Positions 1 to 9,136 of a stretch of DNA of 64,000 nucleotides are shown here, piece by piece. Location of the stretch: contig NZ_JAFGZD010000011.1 of the NCBI RefSeq assembly GCF_017165765.1, positions 103,680 through 167,679 of the forward strand. The letters are read 5' to 3'. The stretch comes from Pseudomonas capsici. GTDB taxonomy: Bacteria; Pseudomonadota; Gammaproteobacteria; Pseudomonadales; Pseudomonadaceae. A model generated the notes under the pieces. It was not told the DNA's origin, made no database searches, and saw only the letters and a program-made list of their open reading frames with translations. Each line of letters begins with the position of its first letter. The stretch's first letter is position 1. A program made the position numbers and the translations under genes.

Positions 1-973
1 AGCCGCCGCGCATGGAGGTGCCGCCGATGAAGCAGGCGGCAATGGCATCGAGTTCGCCCATGCTGCCGGCCGAGGGTGAGCCTGCTGCCAGGCGTGCGGT
101 GTTGACCATGCCGGCAAGCGCGCACATCACGCCCATGATGCCGAAGATCCACAGCTTCACGAACTGCACATTGATGCCGGACAGCCGTGTGGCTTCCATA
201 TTGCTGCCCACCGAATAGACGCGGCGTCCGAAGACGGTCTGGCTGGTCACGTAGCTGAACACGCCGAGCAGAATCAGCAACAGCAGTACCGGTACGGGGA
301 TGCCGTCGTAGCTGTTCAGCGTCTGGACGAAACCGGCCAGCACCGCGCCGATCAGCACCACGCGCAGGATATCGCGCACCAGTGAATGCGCAGCCAGCCC
401 GTGAAGGGCGCGATTGCGGCGCTGTTTCCAGGTCAGGAACAGGGTCAGGGCAAACAGCACAATCCCCAGGCCCGTGCCCACCGCATGCGGCAGATAGCCC
501 TGCCCCACATAGACGAGTTCCGGCGAAACCGGAGCGATGGTGGTGCCGCCGGTAATGCCCAGCAGAATGCCGCGAAACGCCAGCATGCCGCCCAGCCCGA
601 CAATGAATGACGGGATGCGCAGATAAGCCGTCATGTAGCCATTGGCGATGCCGATCATCAGCCCGCACAACACCACAATGCTCAGGTTGGCCAGCAGCGG
701 TATGTGATAGATCACGTCGAGAATCGCTGCCAGTCCACCGAGCAGCCCCAGCAGTGAGCCCACCGACAGATCGATCTCGCCACTGATGATCACCAGCACC
801 ATGCCGCAGGCCAGAATCCCGGTGATGGACATCTGGCGCAACAGGTTGGAAAGGTTGCGCGGGGTCAGGAATCCGCCTTCGGTCTGCCAACTGAAAAACA
901 GCCAGATAATCGCCACGGCGATGACCAGCGCGAGCATTTTGTAGCGAGTGAAGAGCTGTTTGACCTGGTTCAT
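1..973 (-). CDS. xylH: Xylose ABC transporter permease XylH (partial, C-terminus off the window)
   Basis: Inner-membrane permease of the high-affinity D-xylose ABC importer, working with XylF (periplasmic) and XylG (ATPase). The minus-strand frame opens with ATG directly after the xylG TAG stop, with no spacer, so the two are translationally linked. The translation begins MNQVKQLFTRYKMLAL and shows repeated hydrophobic segments, the family signature around SGEIDLSVGSLLGL, and an FRGILLGITGG stretch typical of ribose/xylose-type permeases. About 324 codons are visible and the stop lies beyond position 1. Family assignment is firm; the xylose specificity comes from its place in the xylAFGH block. 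Confidence 0.93.
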   Translation of the reverse strand, partial: MNQVKQLFTRYKMLALVIAVAIIWLFFSWQTEGGFLTPRNLSNLLRQMSITGILACGMVLVIISGEIDLSVGSLLGLLGGLAAILDVIYHIPLLANLSIVVLCGLMIGIANGYMTAYLRIPSFIVGLGGMLAFRGILLGITGGTTIAPVSPELVYVGQGYLPHAVGTGLGIVLFALTLFLTWKQRRNRALHGLAAHSLVRDILRVVLIGAVLAGFVQTLNSYDGIPVPVLLLLILLGVFSYVTSQTVFGRRVYSVGSNMEATRLSGINVQFVKLWIFGIMGVMCALAGMVNTARLAAGSPSAGSMGELDAIAACFIGGTSMRGG

Positions 974-2530
974 CTACGCAGACTTCCGATCATTATTGTT
1001 ATGGCCAGCGGCCTGGCTGAGGGCGGCGGCAAGCACCTGCTCCTGAGTGAGATCGCGGTTGATGAAATCGCCGCGCAACTGACCTTCGCCGATCACCAGC
1101 ACCCGGTCCGAGACGCCGAGCACTTCGGCCAGCTCCGAGGACACCATGATGATCGACACGCCTTCGGCCGCCAGTGCGCCCATCAGTTTGTAGATTTCAT
1201 ACTTGGCGCCGACATCCACGCCCCGGGTAGGCTCATCGAGAATCAGCACCCGGGGTTTGGTCAGCAGCATCTTCGCCAGTACGGCTTTTTGCTGGTTGCC
1301 GCCAGAGAGACTGGTGATCGGCAGAAACGGGCTCGCGGTCTTGAGGTGCATGCGCGAGATTTCCTGATCGATGCCATGCAGCTCGGCTTCGGCGTCGATG
1401 CGGGTCAGCTTCGAGTAGTTTTCCAGCACCGCCAGGGTGATGTTCTGGCCGACGCCAAGATCCGGAATGATGCCCTGGCGCTTGCGGTCTTCGGGGACCA
1501 TGCACAGGCCGGCACGAATGGACTTGAGCGGCGTGCTGGTATCGATCTGCTGGCCTCCCAGCCAGACTTCACCTTCGTGACGACCGGGATATGCGCCGAA
1601 CAGCGCCGAAACCAGCTCGGTGCGACCGGCCCCCACCAATCCGGCGATCCCGAGGATTTCACCGCGCTTGAGAACGAAGGAAATGTCATCGACCCGCTTG
1701 CGCCGAGGGGTATCGACGTCATAGCAGGTGATGTGACGCGCCTCGAAAATCACCTCGCCAATGCTGTGGGGTTCGGTGGGATACAGATTGCTCATTTCCC
1801 GCCCGACCATCTGGGTGATGATCCTGGGGATGTCCATGTCTGCCATATCGGTCGTGGCGATGTGCTTGCCATCGCGGATCACCGAAATGGTGTCGCATAC
1901 GGCGGCCACTTCATCGAGTTTGTGGGAGATATAGACGCACGCCACGCCCTTGGCCTTGAGGTCGCGGATGATGTCCAGCAACACCTCGATTTCCGAACGG
2001 GTCAGCGCCGAGGACGGCTCGTCGAGGATCAGCAGCCGTGCCTGCTTGTTCAGTGCCTTGGCGATTTCCACCAGTTGCTGGTAGCCACCGCCGTATTGGG
2101 AGACCGGCAGCGAGACGTTCATGTCCGGCACTTTCAGCTCACGCATCAGGGCTTCGGCGCGGTGGGTCATGGCCGGGTAATTCATGCGCCCGCCGAACAA
2201 TGTCAGTTCATGGCCCATGAATATGTTTTCGGTCACCGACAGGTCGGGAACCAGAGTCAGTTCCTGATGAATGATGACGATACCGGCAGCTTCGGTTTCT
2301 CTGATCGACTGGGCCTTGAGCGGCTGGCCGTCCCAGAGGACTTCACCCTCCCAGGTGCCATGCGGGTAGACCGCCGACAGCACTTTCATCAGCGTGGATT
2401 TACCGGCCCCGTTCTCGCCGCACAATCCGACACATTCACCCGGCCTGACCTTGATATCGATGCCATTGAGGGCTTTGACACCGTCGAAGGTTTTGACGAT
2501 GCCGTTCATTTGCAGCAGGTAGTCGGACAT
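974..2530 (-). CDS. xylG: Xylose ABC transporter ATP-binding protein XylG
   Basis: Cytoplasmic ATPase that powers xylose import through XylH. The 518 residues carry two ABC domains in tandem, as usual for sugar importers of the Mgl/Rbs/Xyl type. The first has Walker A GENGAGKST at about residues 38-46, a GGGYQQ signature and Walker B LLILDEPSSAL. The second has the degenerate Walker A GLVGAGRTE, the signature LSGGNQQKAV and Walker B VLILDEPTRGVD. A degenerate second site is normal in this family. It lies 65 bp after xylF and abuts xylH, consistent with one xylA-F-G-H transcript. Confidence 0.96.
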   Translation of the reverse strand: MSDYLLQMNGIVKTFDGVKALNGIDIKVRPGECVGLCGENGAGKSTLMKVLSAVYPHGTWEGEVLWDGQPLKAQSIRETEAAGIVIIHQELTLVPDLSVTENIFMGHELTLFGGRMNYPAMTHRAEALMRELKVPDMNVSLPVSQYGGGYQQLVEIAKALNKQARLLILDEPSSALTRSEIEVLLDIIRDLKAKGVACVYISHKLDEVAAVCDTISVIRDGKHIATTDMADMDIPRIITQMVGREMSNLYPTEPHSIGEVIFEARHITCYDVDTPRRKRVDDISFVLKRGEILGIAGLVGAGRTELVSALFGAYPGRHEGEVWLGGQQIDTSTPLKSIRAGLCMVPEDRKRQGIIPDLGVGQNITLAVLENYSKLTRIDAEAELHGIDQEISRMHLKTASPFLPITSLSGGNQQKAVLAKMLLTKPRVLILDEPTRGVDVGAKYEIYKLMGALAAEGVSIIMVSSELAEVLGVSDRVLVIGEGQLRGDFINRDLTQEQVLAAALSQAAGHNNNDRKSA

Positions 2531-2595
2531 GGCAAAGGCTCACACAAAAGGTCCACTCCCCGGCAAGGCCGGGGGTTGTACTCCGGTCGGTCAGA

Positions 2596-3597
2596 TCACT
2601 GCCCGGCAATCTGTGCCTTGGTGTAGAAGCCGTCCTTTTCCAGCAGGTCGATGTTGTCCTTGGTCAACGGGGTTGGCGTGAGCAGGATGGTGTCGACCTT
2701 TTTGCTGCCATTGTCGTACTGCGAGCTGTAGGTGGGTTTCTCGTTACGCGCCAGTTGCACCGACAGCTTCGCGGCTTCGGAAGCGATCAGCTTCAGCGGC
2801 TTGTAGACGGTCATGGTCTGCGTGCCATCGATCACTCGCTTGACCGCAGCCAGGTCGGCATCCTGACCCGAGATCGGCACTTTGCCAGCCAGTTTCTGCG
2901 CGGCCAGTGCCTGAATGGCCCCGCCTGCAGTGGCGTCGTTGGAAGCGACAATGCCGTCGATCTTGTTGTTATTACGCGTCAGGGCATTCTCGACGATGCT
3001 CAGCGCTTCGGTGGGGTTCCACTCTTTGACCCACTGTTGGCCAACGATCTTGATATCGCCCTTGTCGATGGCCGGTTGCAGCACTTTCATCTGACCTTCG
3101 CGCAGGATCTTGGCGTTGTTGTCGGTGGGCGCACCACCGAGCAGGAAGTAATTGCCCTTGGGCGCGGCTTGCAGCACGCCGTTGGCCTGCATCTCGCCGA
3201 CCTTTTCGTTATCGAAGGAAATGTAGGCATCGATATCGGCGTTGAGAATCAGACGGTCATAGGACACCACCTTGATCCCGGCCTTCTTGGCTTCAGCCAC
3301 GGCGTTGGTCAGGACGGTGGCGTTGAACGGCACGATGACGATCACATCGACACCACGGGAGATCAGGTTTTCGATCTGGGAAATCTGTTTCTGCTCGTTG
3401 GCATCGGCCGACTGGACGAAGACCTTGGCGTTGAGCTGTTCGGCCGCCGCGACAAAGTAATCCCGATCCCGTGACCAGCGCTCCAGACGCAGGTCATCGA
3501 TGGAGAAACCGATTTTCGGGTTGGCAGAATCGGCCATGGCCGGGATGGACAGCAGGGCCAGAGCGCCGGCCAGCAAGGTGCGTTTGACTTTATTCAT
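2596..3597 (-). CDS. xylF: D-xylose periplasmic binding protein XylF
   Basis: Periplasmic receptor that delivers D-xylose to XylGH. The 333-residue protein starts with a classical signal peptide (MNKVKRTLLAGALALLSIPAMA, cleavage likely before DSANPK), followed by a periplasmic-binding-protein type I fold beginning KIGFSIDDLRLERW. That opening, QKQISQIENLI and VASNDATAGGAIQAL are typical of XylF. An AAGGA-type ribosome site precedes the ATG. A 127-bp gap separates it from xylA upstream, so it could have its own promoter or simply be read through. Confidence 0.95.
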   Translation of the reverse strand: MNKVKRTLLAGALALLSIPAMADSANPKIGFSIDDLRLERWSRDRDYFVAAAEQLNAKVFVQSADANEQKQISQIENLISRGVDVIVIVPFNATVLTNAVAEAKKAGIKVVSYDRLILNADIDAYISFDNEKVGEMQANGVLQAAPKGNYFLLGGAPTDNNAKILREGQMKVLQPAIDKGDIKIVGQQWVKEWNPTEALSIVENALTRNNNKIDGIVASNDATAGGAIQALAAQKLAGKVPISGQDADLAAVKRVIDGTQTMTVYKPLKLIASEAAKLSVQLARNEKPTYSSQYDNGSKKVDTILLTPTPLTKDNIDLLEKDGFYTKAQIAGQ

Positions 3598-3724
3598 GGT
3601 GGTGCGTCCTTTTATTGTTGTTTGAAAGACACTGCCTGACGATGAGTATCGTGCTGGTACAACTGTAGAGCGTCATGAAGCCGGACCCGCACAGATTTGT
3701 CGTGGGAATGTAACAGCCTGTCCG

Positions 3725-5041
3725 TCAGCTATAGATGAACCGGTTGACGAGGTTTTCGAGCATTTCCTGCCTGCCGCTCACGGCCTGCGGGTTCAGATCG
3801 TTGGCAAAGGCATGTTCGGCCAGTGACTCCAGGCTGAACCCGCCCGCCAGTACCTTCTGCCCCAACGGTTGTTGCCAGCCTGCATAGCGTTGATCCTTGA
3901 ATTGCTGAAGCCGGTCGTTCTGCAGCATGACGGCGGCACGTTCGAGGGACAGGGCGAGAACATCCATCGCCGCCACATGGCCATGAAACAGGTCGACCTC
4001 ATCGAGGCTCTGGCGGCGCACCTTGGAGTCGAAGTTGAACCCGCCATTCTTGAAACCACCGGCCTTGAGGATTTCATAGGTGGCCAGGGTCATTTCTTCG
4101 ACGCTGTTGGGAAACTGGTCGGTGTCCCAGCCATTCTGCGGGTCGCCGCGGTTGGCATCGATGCTGCCGAAGATCCCCAGCGAAGCGGCCGTGGCGATCT
4201 CGTGGTGGAAACTATGACCGGCCAGGGTCGCGTGGTTGGCTTCGATATTGACCTTGATTTCGTTCTCCAGACCGAACTGCTGCAAGAAGCCGAAGACCGT
4301 AGCGCTGTCGTAATCGTACTGGTGCTTGGTGGGCTCCTGCGGCTTGGGCTCGATCAACAGGTCGCCCTTGAAACCGATCTTGTGCTTGTGCTCGACCACC
4401 ATCTGCATGAAGCGCCCCATCTGTTCGCGCTCGCGCTTCAGGTCGGTGTTGAGCAGCGTTTCATAGCCCTCGCGGCCGCCCCACAACACATAGTTGGAGC
4501 CTTTGAGGCGTTGGGTGGCGTTCATGGCGCTGAACACCTGAGCGGCGGCACAGGCGAACACTTCCGGGTCCGGGTTGCTGGCGGCCCCTGCGGCAAAACG
4601 CGGGTTGCTGAAACAGTTGGCGGTGCCCCACAGCAGCTTGATGCCGCTCTGCTCCTGATGCCGCTCCAGATGATCGATCATCTGCGCAAAGTGGTTGCGG
4701 TACTCCTTCAGCGAACGGCCTTCCGGGGCCACATCGGTATCGTGGAAGCAGTAGTAGTCGATCCCCAGCTTGGTGAAGAACTCGAACGCTGCCTCAGCCT
4801 TGCCGATGGCCACTTCCATGGGATCGCCCGCATGCTGCCACGGGCGCTTGAAGGTCCCCGCACCGAACACGTCGGAGCCCGGCCAGACGAAGGTGTGCCA
4901 GTAGCAGACGGCCATGCGCAGGTGCTCGCGCATGGGTTTGCCGAGGATGATTTTGTTGGCGTCGTAGTGGCGGAAAGCCAGAGGAGAATCGCTGGCCGGG
5001 CCTTCGTAGCGAATCCTGTCGATATCAGGGAAGAACGGCAT
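3725..5041 (-). CDS. xylA: Xylose isomerase XylA
   Basis: Cytosolic isomerase converting D-xylose to D-xylulose, the first intracellular step of the isomerase pathway. The 438 residues match the class II (E. coli-like) length. The FHDTD motif places the catalytic His at residue 100 and the Asp at 103, and the WGGREGYETLLNTD block carries metal and substrate residues. LIEPKPQEPTKHQYDYD and NIEANHATLAGH are further metal-binding segments. It is first in the minus-strand xyl block and divergent from xylR. No xylulokinase gene is visible here; it may lie to the left. Confidence 0.97.
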   Translation of the reverse strand: MPFFPDIDRIRYEGPASDSPLAFRHYDANKIILGKPMREHLRMAVCYWHTFVWPGSDVFGAGTFKRPWQHAGDPMEVAIGKAEAAFEFFTKLGIDYYCFHDTDVAPEGRSLKEYRNHFAQMIDHLERHQEQSGIKLLWGTANCFSNPRFAAGAASNPDPEVFACAAAQVFSAMNATQRLKGSNYVLWGGREGYETLLNTDLKREREQMGRFMQMVVEHKHKIGFKGDLLIEPKPQEPTKHQYDYDSATVFGFLQQFGLENEIKVNIEANHATLAGHSFHHEIATAASLGIFGSIDANRGDPQNGWDTDQFPNSVEEMTLATYEILKAGGFKNGGFNFDSKVRRQSLDEVDLFHGHVAAMDVLALSLERAAVMLQNDRLQQFKDQRYAGWQQPLGQKVLAGGFSLESLAEHAFANDLNPQAVSGRQEMLENLVNRFIYS

Positions 5042-5212
5042 GGCTCGTGTCCTTTTGTTGTTCTTGTCGGTGCCTCGATACTAGCAACGGCCCTGTGCCC
5101 GGAAATTATGAAAGTCACCAACAGCGAGTGCGATTTTGCGTATTGAGATTCACTGCAAGCACGCCTAGGCTGTGACGACCACCTTGGTGTTGGCAGACCC
5201 GGGACAACAATA
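5042..5212. promoter_or_regulatory. Divergent xylA / xylR control region
   Basis: A 171-bp spacer between the start codons of xylA (minus) and xylR (plus) must hold both promoters. An AT-richer stretch with GAAATTATGAAAGTC and GATTTTGCGTATTG lies around 5102-5146 and is the most likely place for XylR half-sites, by analogy with xylose activators of the AraC family. No clear -10/-35 pair was identified, so the internal layout is inference. Confidence 0.4.
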
Positions 5213-6385
5213 ATGAAAACCGTACCGCCCGTTCACCGCGTTGCCCTGCTGTTCAACGGCAGCAAGATCTATGACCGCGGCATCATCAGCGGCATCGGCA
5301 ATTACCTGAGCAGCACCCGCGCCTCCTGGGACCTGTTTCTCGAGGAGGATTTCCTGTGCCGGTTGAAAGGGATCGAGCGCTGGCAAGGTGACGGCATCAT
5401 TGCCGACTTCGACGACCCGCTGATCGGCGAAGCGCTGGCCGGAAGCCGATTACCGGTCGTAGCCGTGGGCGGCTCCTACCAGGACGAACGCGCCTACCCC
5501 AAAGGCATTCCCTACGTCGCCACCGACAACAAGGCCATGATCACCCTGGCCTACGAACACCTGATCGAGGCCGGACTGACGCGCTTCGCCTGCTTCAGCC
5601 TGCCCGAAGCCCAGGCCAATCGCTGGGCTCAGGAACGGGAAAAGGCCTTTCGCTGGCTGATGTACCGCGATGGCCTGCATGCCGAGGTCTACCGTGGCAT
5701 GGGCACCAGCGCGCCCTTGTGGGACAGCGCCGTCGAACAGCAGATCGCCTGGCTGCAAAGCCTGCCCAAACCCATCGGCATCATCGCCGTCAGCGATGCT
5801 CGCGCCCGGCAACTGCTGCAAGCCTGCCTGACCGCCGGGATTGCCGTACCGGAACAGGTGGCCCTGATCGGCATCGACAACGACCCGCTGACCCGCAGCC
5901 TGACCCGCGTACCGCTCAGCTCAGTGGTCCAGGGCACCGAAACCATGGGCCGCACCGCCGCACAACTGCTGCACCAGATGCTGCACGGCATGCCGACCAA
6001 GGGCACCCAGATTCTGATCCCGCCCGACTCGATCAACGTGCAGGTATCGAGCCTGCATCAGCCATTGGGCGACCCCTACGTCATGCAGGCCCTGCTGTTT
6101 ATCCGCCAATACGCCTGCCAGGGCATCAAGACCGCGCAGGTGGCGGCCTATGTCGGCGTATCGCGCTCATCGCTGGAGTCGCACTTTCGCAGCGTGCGCG
6201 GCTGCAGCGTGCATGACGAGATACTGCGTTTCAAACTGGCGGCCGCAGCCAAGGGGCTCAAGCGCACGGACTCGACGATTGCAGATACGGCACGCAATTG
6301 CGGCTTCAAGTCTGCGCAGTATCTGCATACGGTGTTCAAGCGGGAATTCGGGTGTACTCCGCGCGAATATCAGCATGAGCACTGA
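5213..6385 (+). CDS. xylR: Xylose operon activator XylR (AraC family)
   Basis: Transcriptional activator that responds to xylose and switches on the xyl genes. The 390 residues are close to E. coli XylR (392). The N-terminal two thirds (about 8-275) form a LacI/periplasmic-binding-like sugar domain (VALLFNGSKIYDRGIISGIGNYL, GDGIIADFDDP, IGIIAVSDARARQLLQAC, VALIGIDNDP). The last hundred residues are an AraC helix-turn-helix pair (VAAYVGVSRSSLESHF, IADTARNCGFKSAQYLHTVFKREFGCTPREYQ). It diverges from xylA, the usual arrangement for a local regulator. Confidence 0.95.
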   Translation: MKTVPPVHRVALLFNGSKIYDRGIISGIGNYLSSTRASWDLFLEEDFLCRLKGIERWQGDGIIADFDDPLIGEALAGSRLPVVAVGGSYQDERAYPKGIPYVATDNKAMITLAYEHLIEAGLTRFACFSLPEAQANRWAQEREKAFRWLMYRDGLHAEVYRGMGTSAPLWDSAVEQQIAWLQSLPKPIGIIAVSDARARQLLQACLTAGIAVPEQVALIGIDNDPLTRSLTRVPLSSVVQGTETMGRTAAQLLHQMLHGMPTKGTQILIPPDSINVQVSSLHQPLGDPYVMQALLFIRQYACQGIKTAQVAAYVGVSRSSLESHFRSVRGCSVHDEILRFKLAAAAKGLKRTDSTIADTARNCGFKSAQYLHTVFKREFGCTPREYQHEH

Positions 6386-6588
6386 TGTTCAAGGGCTGCG
6401 ACCGATTGTCGAGAACGGCTATCCATAAAACCTTATCGCCACCTGTCCGGGACGCCGCCGTATAACGTGCGATAGAGCCTATTTGCAGCTTCCCTTTTCG
6501 TTGACGTGAACAATTCTTCATTGGGATCAAGACCTTATGCCGACCCTGCGTCTGTAAAATCGGCGTTTTCTCAACGGAGGTTCACACC

Positions 6589-7374
6589 ATGCTCAGAGCA
6601 CTGTCATGCACCGCCCTGCTAATTGCCACATTCGCGGCTTCGGCAGCAGATGCGGCAACCCGAGAGCCCGACACGCTGACCGTACTCAGCTCAGGCGGCA
6701 TCATGGGAGCCATCCGCGAAGTCGCTCCGGCCTACGAGAAAAGCCACCATATCAAACTGAACATCCAGGCCGCCCCCTCCATGGGCGAAACGCCCCAGGC
6801 AGTCCCCAACCGTCTGGCACGTGGCGAACAGGCCGATGTGCTGCTGATGGTCGGTTCGGCACTGGACAAGCTGGTGGCCAACGGTCAGGCGAACAAAGCC
6901 AGCCGGGTCGATCTGGGTGAGTCGTACATCGCCATGGCTGTGCGCAAGGGCGAAGCCAAACCCGATATCAGCAACATGAACAGCTTTCGCCAGAGCCTGC
7001 TCGACAGCAAGTCGGTCGCCTACTCCGACAGCGCCAGCGGTGTGTATCTGTCCACCACCCTGTTCCCGAGCATGAACCTGGGCAGCGACTTCACTGCCAA
7101 GGCACGCATGATCCCCGCCGAACCTGTCGGTGCCGTCGTCGCACGCGGCGACGCCCAGCTCGGCTTCCAGCAACTGAGCGAACTCAAACCGGTCAGCGGC
7201 ATCGATATCGTTGGCCTGATTCCGGCCGACGCACAGAAGATGACCATGTACTCCGGTGCCGTCGTCAGCAAGAGCTCGCACCAGGAACAGGCACAGGCCC
7301 TGCTGGACTACCTGGCCTCTCGCCAGGCCGACGCTGCAATCGAAGACAGCGGGCTCAAGCCTTTGAAGCACTGA
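6589..7374 (+). CDS. ModA-like periplasmic substrate-binding protein, orphan
   Basis: Predicted secreted binding protein of the type II periplasmic fold (molybdate/ModA-like), 261 residues. A signal peptide covers roughly residues 1-22 (MLRALSCTALLIATFAASAADA). The mature part has the LTVLSSGGIMGAIREVAPAYEK opening, a QADVLLMVGSALDKLV segment and a SDSASGVYLSTTLF stretch, all in the places where ModA-like proteins bind their anion. A good GGAGG ribosome site precedes the ATG. No permease or ATPase gene adjoins it, so it either serves a transporter encoded elsewhere or acts as a stand-alone binding or sensing protein. The ligand is unknown. Confidence 0.8.
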   Translation: MLRALSCTALLIATFAASAADAATREPDTLTVLSSGGIMGAIREVAPAYEKSHHIKLNIQAAPSMGETPQAVPNRLARGEQADVLLMVGSALDKLVANGQANKASRVDLGESYIAMAVRKGEAKPDISNMNSFRQSLLDSKSVAYSDSASGVYLSTTLFPSMNLGSDFTAKARMIPAEPVGAVVARGDAQLGFQQLSELKPVSGIDIVGLIPADAQKMTMYSGAVVSKSSHQEQAQALLDYLASRQADAAIEDSGLKPLKH

Positions 7375-7392
7375 TCATTTCAGTCAACCGCA

Positions 7393-7523
7393 GGAATTCA
7401 TTCGCTCTGTCTGCATGAAGTGTTGCAAGTCCGTCAGAGGAGTGTGGGCGGCAGCTTGCTGGCGACTTCACCGTTGTCGCCAGCAAGCTGCCTCCCACAG
7501 CATTACCAGCGCTGTACCAGAGA
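7393..7523 (-). repeat. REPIN-like extragenic element, copy A
   Basis: Non-coding repeat built on two inverted REP arms (GGCAGCTTGCTGGCGAC ... GTCGCCAGCAAGCTGCC, about 7450-7495) with conserved flanks: a TGTTGCAAGTCCGTC stretch and an AATTCATTCGCTCTGTCTGCATG stretch on one side, CATTACCAGCGCTGTACCAGAGA on the other. The whole unit recurs in opposite orientation at 22373-22505, with most positions identical by eye. It fills the gap between a binding-protein gene and a TetR gene. Confidence 0.85.
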
Positions 7524-7605
7524 CACTTCAGACGACACAAACCTGTTGCGTAATTGGGCTGATCAGTCTTTCCATCACGGCATGGATGATTGCACAGGTG
7601 AGTTA

Positions 7606-8169
7606 TCAGGCCGGAATCAGGCCCGCTTCCTGATAGCTGCGCATCAAATCATCAAACAGATCCAGATCCGCCTTTGTCCGCGCGATGAGCTGTGCGCCTG
7701 CGACGGCGGTGTAGATGGCGCGAGCACGCCGCTCACAGCTCAGGCCAGCGTCCCCACCGGCATCTGCCAGCACTTCAGCGAGCCATTTCACATTAACGTC
7801 CGCAAATGCCTGGACCTCTTTTGAAACCTGCTCAGGCAGATCTTCGTACTCTGCAGCCATAAAGCTGGACAAGCAGAGCCTGTTATCGTCCTTCAATGAC
7901 TTGCGAAAGATGGACGGATACAACTGCAAGCACTGGTGCGGATCAGAGTTAGAGGCCCGGATGTCTTCCAGCATAGCCAGCGTATCCTGCCAGTAGCGTT
8001 CAGCAACGGCAGCGCCCAACTCCGCTTTGCTTGGAAAGTGGTAGTAGATGCTTGCGTTCTTGATACCCACTTCTTCGGCGATGCTACGGAAATTGATGCC
8101 ACTGTATCCATGCAACTGCGCCGCGGATCTCGCGGCCGCCAAAATGGCCTCTCGGGCGTTTTCGCTCAC
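7606..8169 (-). CDS. TetR/AcrR family transcriptional regulator
   Basis: Likely repressor of itself and of the divergent glutathione transferase. The helix-turn-helix lies at the N-terminus (AREAILAAARSAAQLHGYSGINFRSIAEEVGIKNASIYYHFPSKAEL, quoted in parts: FRSIAEEVGIKNASIYYHF is the core). A GTG at 8169, preceded by GAGG at good spacing, gives 187 residues and is preferred over a longer frame starting upstream. The ligand domain contains RLCLSSFMAAEYEDLP; a Cys in that place recalls NemR/AcuR-type electrophile sensors, but this is only a resemblance. Two operator-like repeats lie in the 146-bp divergent spacer. Confidence 0.88.
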   Translation of the reverse strand: MSENAREAILAAARSAAQLHGYSGINFRSIAEEVGIKNASIYYHFPSKAELGAAVAERYWQDTLAMLEDIRASNSDPHQCLQLYPSIFRKSLKDDNRLCLSSFMAAEYEDLPEQVSKEVQAFADVNVKWLAEVLADAGGDAGLSCERRARAIYTAVAGAQLIARTKADLDLFDDLMRSYQEAGLIPA

Positions 8170-8229
8170 GTGTAATCCTCGACTTTTATTCAGACCTTGT
8201 GTGCCAGGCAGTCTACTCGCTACACATCC

Positions 8230-8307
8230 ACCTGCCAACTGACAGGTAGGGTATTGACAGAGAGAAAATCTTCGCCCAATCTTTACCTACCAACTGACAG
8301 GCAGGTA
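8230..8307. promoter_or_regulatory. Twin TetR-type operators around a candidate GST promoter
   Basis: Two near-palindromic copies of ACCT[G/A]CCAACTGACAGG[T/C]AGG occur at 8230-8251 and 8285-8306 in direct orientation, agreeing at 19 of 22 positions. A -35-like TTGACA lies at 8254-8259, directly after the first copy, with a weak -10-like CAATCT about 17 bp later. One operator therefore abuts the -35 and the other covers the probable transcription start, as expected for repression by the divergent TetR protein. Confidence 0.72.
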
Positions 8308-8315
8308 ATTCTACC

Positions 8316-9017
8316 ATGACTCTTTCACAGCAACGCGTTGACGCTTCCAATGTTACCCCGATGAAAATTTATGACTGGTTCGATGGACCCTACCCGGCTC
8401 GGGTCCGCATAGCTCTCGCCGAAAAGGGGCTGTTGCCGAAGATTGAATTCGTCTCAGTGAATCTCTGGACCGGCGAACACAAGCAACCCGAGTTCCTTGC
8501 CATCAACTACTCTGGCACGCTCCCTGTGCTTGAGCTCGGAGACGGAACGCTGATCGCAGAGTGCACCGCGATCACCCAGTATCTAGACAGCCTGGACGGT
8601 AAGCCGACGCTCACGGGTGAAACGCCTCTGGAGAAGGGGCTCATCCATATGATGACCAAGCGCGCCGAAATCGAATTTCTCGATGCTGTGAGCGTCTACT
8701 TTCATCACGCCACTCTGGGCCTGGGGCCAAAGGTCGAGCTGTATCAGAACGCCGAGTGGGGCGCAAAAATGGGCGAGAAAGCGATCAGAGGGATGCGTTA
8801 TTTCGACGACCTGCTCAAAGATCGGCCTTTCGTTGCAGGCGACAGATTTTCGATGGCGGACATCGCTGTACTAGGAGGGATGATCTTCGCCTCGCTGGTA
8901 AAACTCCCGGTACCGGAAGAGTGCGTAGCGTTGCGAGCATGGCATGCCAAAATGCAAGAACGCCCAAGCGTTCAGACCTGGCGCGCTCTGGTTGAGCAAG
9001 GTGCACCAAAAAGTTAG
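8316..9017 (+). CDS. Glutathione S-transferase family protein
   Basis: Cytosolic glutathione-conjugating or -reducing enzyme, 233 residues. The N-terminal thioredoxin-like domain begins MKIYDWFDGPYPARVRIALAEKG and includes the SGTLPVLEL cis-proline region and ECTAITQYLD, which binds the glutathione gamma-glutamyl group. The C-terminal helical domain includes FVAGDRFSMADIAVLGG, the conserved N-capping region. A second in-frame ATG 45 bp downstream would also fit the family, and neither start has a strong ribosome site. The gene lies under two TetR-type operators, which suggests induction by an electrophile; the substrate is unknown. Confidence 0.88.
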   Translation: MTLSQQRVDASNVTPMKIYDWFDGPYPARVRIALAEKGLLPKIEFVSVNLWTGEHKQPEFLAINYSGTLPVLELGDGTLIAECTAITQYLDSLDGKPTLTGETPLEKGLIHMMTKRAEIEFLDAVSVYFHHATLGLGPKVELYQNAEWGAKMGEKAIRGMRYFDDLLKDRPFVAGDRFSMADIAVLGGMIFASLVKLPVPEECVALRAWHAKMQERPSVQTWRALVEQGAPKS

Positions 9018-9136
9018 TGATCACGCAAAAACGCAGATAGAAAGATATGTGCTTCAACTCTCTTCTGCATAAAAAATCTCGCTAGTTGAAAAAGTGTCGG
9101 ACAGACTGAAGTAACGAATGCACTGGAGACATGCAG

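Noticed and set aside
1001..2626. 541-codon open frame opposite xylG
   Set aside because: Shadow frame of a well-supported ABC ATPase gene.
7393..7523. Possible CRISPR array from the repeated GGCAGCTTGCTGGCGAC words
   Set aside because: Copies are inverted arms of REP elements scattered between genes; there are no regular spacers or cas genes anywhere in the window.
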